Positions 5,302 through 10,102 of a DNA stretch of 10,102 nucleotides are shown here, in pieces. A program made the translations under genes and the position numbers. This DNA is from DATKEH01 sp035546355 (GTDB taxonomy: Bacteria; Acidobacteriota; Thermoanaerobaculia; Multivoradales; JAIOJS01). The first letter of the stretch is position 1. Each line of letters begins with the position of its first letter. The stretch is taken from positions 1-10,102 of the forward strand of contig DATKEH010000365.1 of assembly GCA_035546355.1 (NCBI GenBank). The letters are read 5' to 3'. The notes beneath the pieces are model-generated. The model made no database searches and was not told the DNA's origin. It saw only the letters and a program-made list of their open reading frames with translations.

Positions 5302-6856
5302 GCGGCTGCTCCACCGCTGCCGCCGGCGCGGGCGCCGGCTGCGGGCGCGCCGCCGACAGCCGCCAGGCGAGGAGGATGGTGCCGAGCAGCCAGAACAGCA
5401 GGCAGCCGAAGGCCATCGCATCGGCGCCGGCGAAGGGGCGGCCGGTGCCGTAGAGGCCGTCGGAGATCTCGCGCCAGGCCGACTGCAGCAGGATCGCCAC
5501 CAGCCCCGCCGGGATCACCAGCTTGATCAGCCAGTCGAAGGCGACCGGCAGCCGCAACCGCGAGCTGCGATTGATCTCCTCGCGCAGCCGGGCCACCGGC
5601 AGCTTCCAGCCGATCAGCAGGCATTCGACGAGCCCGACGATGAGCAGCCCGTGGTAGAAGGCCCAGTGGTCGATCAGGTCGAGCAGGCTGAGACCCAGGG
5701 TGCCGGTGGCGGCGATCTCGGGGTCCACCACCACCGGCAGGGCGAAGGCGACGCTACCCAGGAAACCGATGGTGCCCCCCACGAGCAGCGTGCGGCGGCG
5801 GCTCCAGCCGAACTTGTCGATCAGCCCCGACAGCAGGGCCTCGACCAGCGAGATCGACGACGACAGGCCGGCCAGCAGCAGCAGCACGAAGAACAGCAGC
5901 CCGAACAGCACCACCCCCCAGGGCATGGCGGCGATCCCCTCGGGCACCACGAAGAACATCATGGTCAGGGTGGAGGCCTGCGGCACGATGGCGAAGGCGA
6001 ACAGCAGGGAGAACACCGCCAGCCCGGCGATGAACTCGAAACCGCAGTTCAGGCAAGCGGTGACCAGCCCGTTGTTGGTGTGGTCGGCGTTGCGCGGCAG
6101 GTACGAGGCGTACGCCGTCATGATGCCGAAGCCGAGCGACAGCGAGAAGAAGATCTGGCTCATCGCTCCCTGCCACACCTCGGCGCCGCGGATCATCTCC
6201 CAGTCGGGGGTGAACAGCAGGAAGACCCCCTCCTCGCCGTGCGGCAGGGTGAGGCCGCGCACGATCAGGACGATCATGAACAACCACATCAAGGGCACGA
6301 AGACCTTGACCGCCGCCTCGATGGTGGCGACCCCGCGGCGCACCAGCAGCACGTTGAGGGCCCACACCAGCGCCACCAGCCCCACCACCCACCAGGACGA
6401 GATCATGGCGAAGAAGAACCCCGTCGGGTTGGGCATGGAGGCGACGGCGAACGCGTCGACCTCGGTGGCCGGGCGCCACAGCGACCCGAAGGCGCCGACC
6501 ATCATGCCGCACACCCAGGCCAGGATGGTGACGTAGTACATGGTGATGAAGGAGGCGTTGAGCAGCCCCCACCAGCCGGCGAGCTCCCCCCAGCGGCCGC
6601 CGATCCGGCCCAGCGACTGTGGGAAGGCCTGCTGCGTCATGCCGCCCAGGCCGAGCTCGGCGATCAGCAGCGGAATGCCGACCAGGAACAGCGACACCAG
6701 GTAGGGGAGATAGAAGGCGCCCGCGCCGTACTTGTAGGCGTTGGCCGAGAAGAAGACGATGTTGCCCAGCCCGATGGCCGAGCCGGAGGCGGCCAGCACG
6801 AAGCCGAGCTTGCTCTTCCACTGGGCGCGGTCGGAGGCCGGGGGGGCGCTGCTCAC
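5294..6856 (-). CDS. Sodium-dependent NSS/SNF-family symporter
   Basis: A 520-aa inner-membrane protein of the neurotransmitter:sodium symporter family (TC 2.A.22, LeuT fold), with about 12 hydrophobic segments. It should import an amino acid or related solute with Na+. Compared with LeuT from memory, the sodium-site positions are kept: G25, A27 and N32 in TM1 (GSAIGLGN), S238 and S240 in TM6 (QIFFSLSLGFG), N270 in TM7, and A329, S332 and S333 in TM8 (AGLSSS). Y108 and F243 match substrate-pocket residues. E274 matches LeuT Glu290, which predicts chloride-independent transport. The usual WRFPY of TM1 is VFFSA (34-38), so the extracellular-gate Arg is Phe35, while the partner Asp in LLDLIDHWA (391-399) remains. 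The C-terminal tail is Pro/Ala-rich. The start is a GTG with no clear ribosome-binding site; no better start lies nearby. The substrate cannot be told. It overlaps the downstream small gene by 8 nt. Confidence 0.94.
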   Translation of the reverse strand: MSSAPPASDRAQWKSKLGFVLAASGSAIGLGNIVFFSANAYKYGAGAFYLPYLVSLFLVGIPLLIAELGLGGMTQQAFPQSLGRIGGRWGELAGWWGLLNASFITMYYVTILAWVCGMMVGAFGSLWRPATEVDAFAVASMPNPTGFFFAMISSWWVVGLVALVWALNVLLVRRGVATIEAAVKVFVPLMWLFMIVLIVRGLTLPHGEEGVFLLFTPDWEMIRGAEVWQGAMSQIFFSLSLGFGIMTAYASYLPRNADHTNNGLVTACLNCGFEFIAGLAVFSLLFAFAIVPQASTLTMMFFVVPEGIAAMPWGVVLFGLLFFVLLLLAGLSSSISLVEALLSGLIDKFGWSRRRTLLVGGTIGFLGSVAFALPVVVDPEIAATGTLGLSLLDLIDHWAFYHGLLIVGLVECLLIGWKLPVARLREEINRSSRLRLPVAFDWLIKLVIPAGLVAILLQSAWREISDGLYGTGRPFAGADAMAFGCLLFWLLGTILLAWRLSAARPQPAPAPAAAVEQPHG

Positions 6857-6868
6857 GGGTTGCTGGGG

Positions 6869-6897
6869 ATGTTATCGGAAGGCTCGGAGGGCGGCAA
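6869..6897 (-). promoter_or_regulatory. Possible promoter for the symporter gene
   Basis: On the minus strand TTGCCG (6892-6897) and TAACAT (6869-6874) are 17 nt apart, each matching four of six sigma70 consensus bases. Transcription would begin within about 10 nt of the GTG start at 6856. That implies a nearly leaderless message and would explain the missing ribosome-binding site. The match is weak and could be chance. Confidence 0.3.
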
Positions 6898-6916
6898 ACC
6901 CAAGCCTGCCGCGGCG

Positions 6917-6945
6917 TTGACCGGCCCCTACCCCCGTGTTACAGT
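6917..6945 (+). promoter_or_regulatory. Candidate sigma70-type promoter of the atp operon
   Basis: TTGACC (6917-6922, five of six) is followed after 17 nt by TACAGT (6940-6945, four of six). It lies in the 163-nt divergent gap upstream of atpF' and is the best promoter-like pair in the window. The predicted start near 6952 leaves a leader of about 70 nt. No operator or riboswitch was recognised in the leader. Confidence 0.5.
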
Positions 6946-7019
6946 CCGACCGCTTCGAGCGCCCTGCCGGAGAGCGCAGGAAATTCTCTCGTTCACATAG
7001 CCAGAGACGGGCCCCGCAC

Positions 7020-7442
7020 GTGGATTTCGACGCCAGCATGCTGGTGATCATCGCGATCTTCGGGATCGCCTGGGTGATCCTCAAGATCTTCTTCTTCAAT
7101 CCCCTCCTGCGGGTGATCACCAGCCGTGAGTCGCGCATCGCCGGGGCGCGGGAGGTGTGGGAGAAGGCCACCGCCGAAGCCGAGGAGCAGCTCGCCGGCG
7201 AGCGGCAGAAGCTGATCGCGGCGCGCCGCCAGGCCGCCACCCACCGCGAGACGCTGCGCCGCGAGGCGCAGGAGCGCCGCCGGCAGATGCTCGAGGAGGC
7301 CAAGGCCGAAGCCCAGCGCGAGCTCGAGCGGGTGCGGGCCGAGCTCGCCGCGCAGGTGGAGGAGGAGCGGCGGGCGCTCGAGCCGCGGGCGGCGCGGCTG
7401 GCCGACCAGATCGCCGAGCGGCTGCTGGGGAGGGCGGTGTGA
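7020..7442 (+). CDS. atpF': ATP synthase Fo subunit b'
   Basis: A 140-aa peripheral-stalk subunit linking the Fo membrane part to F1. One N-terminal membrane helix (about 8-26) leads into FNPLLRVITSRESRIAGAREVWEKA, the usual hinge where the stalk leaves the membrane. A long charged coiled coil rich in Ala, Glu and Arg follows to the C-terminus. The GTG at 7020 gives MDFDASML, which fits the LDF-type start of b' proteins. The ATG at 7038 would cut into the membrane helix, and the GTG at 6936 falls beside the predicted promoter. The ribosome-binding site is weak. A second, longer b-type gene follows at once, so b'/b heterodimers are expected, as in other bacteria with paired genes. The assignment as b' rests on gene order and lack of a signal peptide. 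Confidence 0.88.
   Translation: MDFDASMLVIIAIFGIAWVILKIFFFNPLLRVITSRESRIAGAREVWEKATAEAEEQLAGERQKLIAARRQAATHRETLRREAQERRRQMLEEAKAEAQRELERVRAELAAQVEEERRALEPRAARLADQIAERLLGRAV
7427..7434 (+). promoter_or_regulatory. Ribosome-binding site of atpF
   Basis: GGGGAGGG lies 4 nt before the GTG at 7439, inside the end of atpF'. Its position decides the GTG start within the GTGA overlap rather than any internal codon, and the resulting N-terminus is a clean signal peptide. Confidence 0.7.
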
Positions 7443-8023
7443 GGCGGGCCGGCGTGCTGCTCGCCGTATGCCTGCTGGCGGCGGTGCCGCTGCTGGCGGC
7501 CGAGGCAGCGGAGGGCGTCGGCACCGTCGAGGAGCCGGGGCGCTTCCTGGGGCTTCCGCACTGGGTCTTCTGGACCCTCAACCTGGTCATCTTCCTCGGC
7601 ATCCTCGTCTACTTCGCGGGCCCCGCGGTGGTGCAGTTCCTCGAGGGCAAGCAGCGCGACGTGCGCCATGCCCTGGAGGAGGCGCAGCGGCACCGCGAGG
7701 AGGCGGGCCAGATGGAGGCGCGGCTGACGGCCCAGGTCGCCGAGCTGCGGCGGGAGGTCGAGGAGCTCGCCAGCCGCAGCGAGCGGGAGGGGGAGCGGGA
7801 GCGGCAGCAGATCCTCGCCGACGCCGAGCGCGACCGCGAGCGGCTGGCGGAGGCGACCCGGGGGGAGATCGCCCACCAGCTGCGCCAGGCGCAACAGGAG
7901 CTGTCGCAGCACGCGGTGGCGCTGGCCACCCGCCTGGCCGAGGAGCGCATCCGCGGCTCCTTGACCGCCGAGGATCGGCGGCGCCTCTTCGCCGCCAACC
8001 TAGGACGGCTAGAGCGCCGCTGA
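7439..8023 (+). CDS. atpF: ATP synthase Fo subunit b with signal peptide
   Basis: A 194-aa b subunit of the ATP synthase peripheral stalk. It has two hydrophobic stretches: residues 4-21 (signal peptide, MRRAGVLLAVCLLAAVPLLAAEAA with likely cleavage near 21-24) and the true membrane anchor at about 42-60 (HWVFWTLNLVIFLGILVYFAG). A long charged coiled coil from 65 onward binds delta and F1. The signal peptide would insert the mature N-terminus on the outer face, giving the normal b topology. N-terminal signal peptides on b subunits are seen in several phyla, including Acidobacteriota and Deltaproteobacteria-type lineages. The GTG start overlaps the atpF' stop as GTGA. The stop and the atpH start share one base (TGATG). 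The Cys at 11 lies inside the hydrophobic core and does not form a lipobox. Confidence 0.9.
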   Translation: MRRAGVLLAVCLLAAVPLLAAEAAEGVGTVEEPGRFLGLPHWVFWTLNLVIFLGILVYFAGPAVVQFLEGKQRDVRHALEEAQRHREEAGQMEARLTAQVAELRREVEELASRSEREGERERQQILADAERDRERLAEATRGEIAHQLRQAQQELSQHAVALATRLAEERIRGSLTAEDRRRLFAANLGRLERR

Positions 8024-8568
8024 TGCGCACCCTCGCCCGCCCCTACGCCGAGGCCCTGCTGGGCGCCGCCGGTTCGACCGACCGGGCGGTGGCGGTGCGC
8101 GACCAGCTGGTCGCGTTCGCGCGGCTGTTGGCCGACCACCCCGTGCTGGGGAGGATGGCCACCAGCCCCGCGGTGCCGCTGGCGGTCAAGCAGCAGGCGC
8201 TGGCGGCGGTCGCCGAGAGCGCCGGGCTCGACCCGCTGGCGCGGCGCTTCCTCGCCGCCCTGCTGACGCGGTATCGGCTGAGGCGGCTGGAGGAGATCCT
8301 GGCCGGGGTCGGCGAGCTGATCGATCATCGCCTGGGGATCGCCATCGCCGAGGTGGGCACCGCGCAGCCGCTGTCGGACGAGCAGCGCTCGCGGCTCGCC
8401 GCCGCCCTGCAGGGGAAGCTGGGGCGGAAGGTCCGCCTCGAGGAGAGCACCGACCCCGACCTGCTGGCGGGGTTCCGCGTCCGCGTCGGCAGCGACCTGT
8501 GGGACGCCAGTCTGCGCGGCCAGCTCGACCGCCTCGAGCGCGAGCTGCTCCACGCTCAGCGGAGGTAG
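8023..8568 (+). CDS. atpH: ATP synthase F1 subunit delta
   Basis: A 181-aa subunit, the usual length for delta (OSCP). It sits on top of the F1 alpha/beta ring and joins it to the b-subunit stalk. The N-terminal helical bundle starts with ARPYAEALLGAA (5-16). A conserved internal stretch is FLAALLTRYRLRRLEEI (76-92). The C-terminal domain has GFRVRVGSDLWDASLRGQLDRLERELL (150-176), matching the family's glycine-rich strand and D-x-S-x-x-x-x-L-x-x-L ending. The ATG overlaps the atpF stop by one base, so translation is coupled. The family assignment is secure from the end motif together with its place between atpF and atpA. Confidence 0.95.
   Translation: MRTLARPYAEALLGAAGSTDRAVAVRDQLVAFARLLADHPVLGRMATSPAVPLAVKQQALAAVAESAGLDPLARRFLAALLTRYRLRRLEEILAGVGELIDHRLGIAIAEVGTAQPLSDEQRSRLAAALQGKLGRKVRLEESTDPDLLAGFRVRVGSDLWDASLRGQLDRLERELLHAQRR
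8561..8565 (+). promoter_or_regulatory. Ribosome-binding site of atpA
   Basis: GGAGG lies at the very end of atpH, overlapping its last sense codons, 10 nt before the atpA ATG at 8576. It is a near-consensus Shine-Dalgarno sequence at slightly long spacing and supports this start. Confidence 0.75.
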
Positions 8569-8575
8569 ATCGACC

Positions 8576-10102
<1,527 letters not shown>

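Noticed and set aside
4825..5421. A longer 198-aa form of the small exported protein starting within the symporter gene
   Set aside because: The extra 40 residues are Arg/Ser/Cys-rich shadow sequence that would bury the clean signal peptide starting at the ATG at 5301.
386..6930. GGCCCCTAC motifs at about 388-395 and 6923-6930 as further copies of the REP-like element at 4748-4838
   Set aside because: Only the heptamer-scale head is shared and no palindrome follows at either place. The same GTAGGGG also occurs inside the symporter gene near 6701 as ordinary codons.
6970..6990. GAGAG...CTCTC hairpin in the atp operon leader as a regulatory element
   Set aside because: The stem is only 5 bp with an 11-nt loop and no known riboswitch or attenuator features.
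5261..7000. A 579-codon plus-strand open frame opposite the symporter
   Set aside because: It is rich in His, Gln, Asp and Gly, as expected for the antisense of a hydrophobic membrane protein, and shows no motif.

Overview
The window is a GC-rich (roughly 70% or more), gene-dense bacterial chromosome segment with very short intergenic gaps, frequent GTG starts and several overlapping start/stop codons. The end of a murein-peptide ligase (Mpl) points to a Gram-negative-type envelope with meso-diaminopimelate. Paired b'/b ATP synthase genes, the second with a cleavable signal peptide, and long acidic TPR proteins fit Acidobacteriota (Thermoanaerobaculia-like) or a related lineage. This placement is inferred from gene style, not from a marker gene.

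Layout. (1) 1-1321: the C-terminal end of mpl (+) converges on a complete stand-alone glutamate formimidoyltransferase gene, ftcD (-). (2) 1439-4730: a three-gene plus-strand set, consisting of a 722-aa single-pass TPR protein, an RDD-family membrane protein overlapping it by 4 nt, and an unrecognised multi-pass membrane protein 26 nt further on. (3) 4731-4838: a short gap holding two GC-rich palindromes in opposite orientation, resembling REP elements, between two convergent transcription units. (4) 4825-6856 (-): a neurotransmitter:sodium symporter (SNF/LeuT-fold) gene, followed with an 8-nt overlap by a gene for a small signal-peptide plus C-terminal-anchor protein of unknown function. (5) 6857-7019: a divergent promoter region with a good sigma70-like candidate for the next operon. 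(6) 7020-10102 (+): the ATP synthase operon atpF'-atpF-atpH-atpA, tightly coupled; atpA runs off the right edge with probably only a few residues missing.

The ATP synthase genes together encode the peripheral stalk (b', b, delta) and the F1 alpha subunit. The c and a subunit genes are not upstream, so the Fo rotor and channel must be encoded elsewhere. The transporter lies back to back with this operon. Most of the window is housekeeping. The least explained parts are the small exported partner of the symporter, the symporter's altered TM1 gate, the TPR/RDD/membrane-protein set, and the inverted palindrome pair. No tRNA, rRNA, CRISPR array or transposase was seen.
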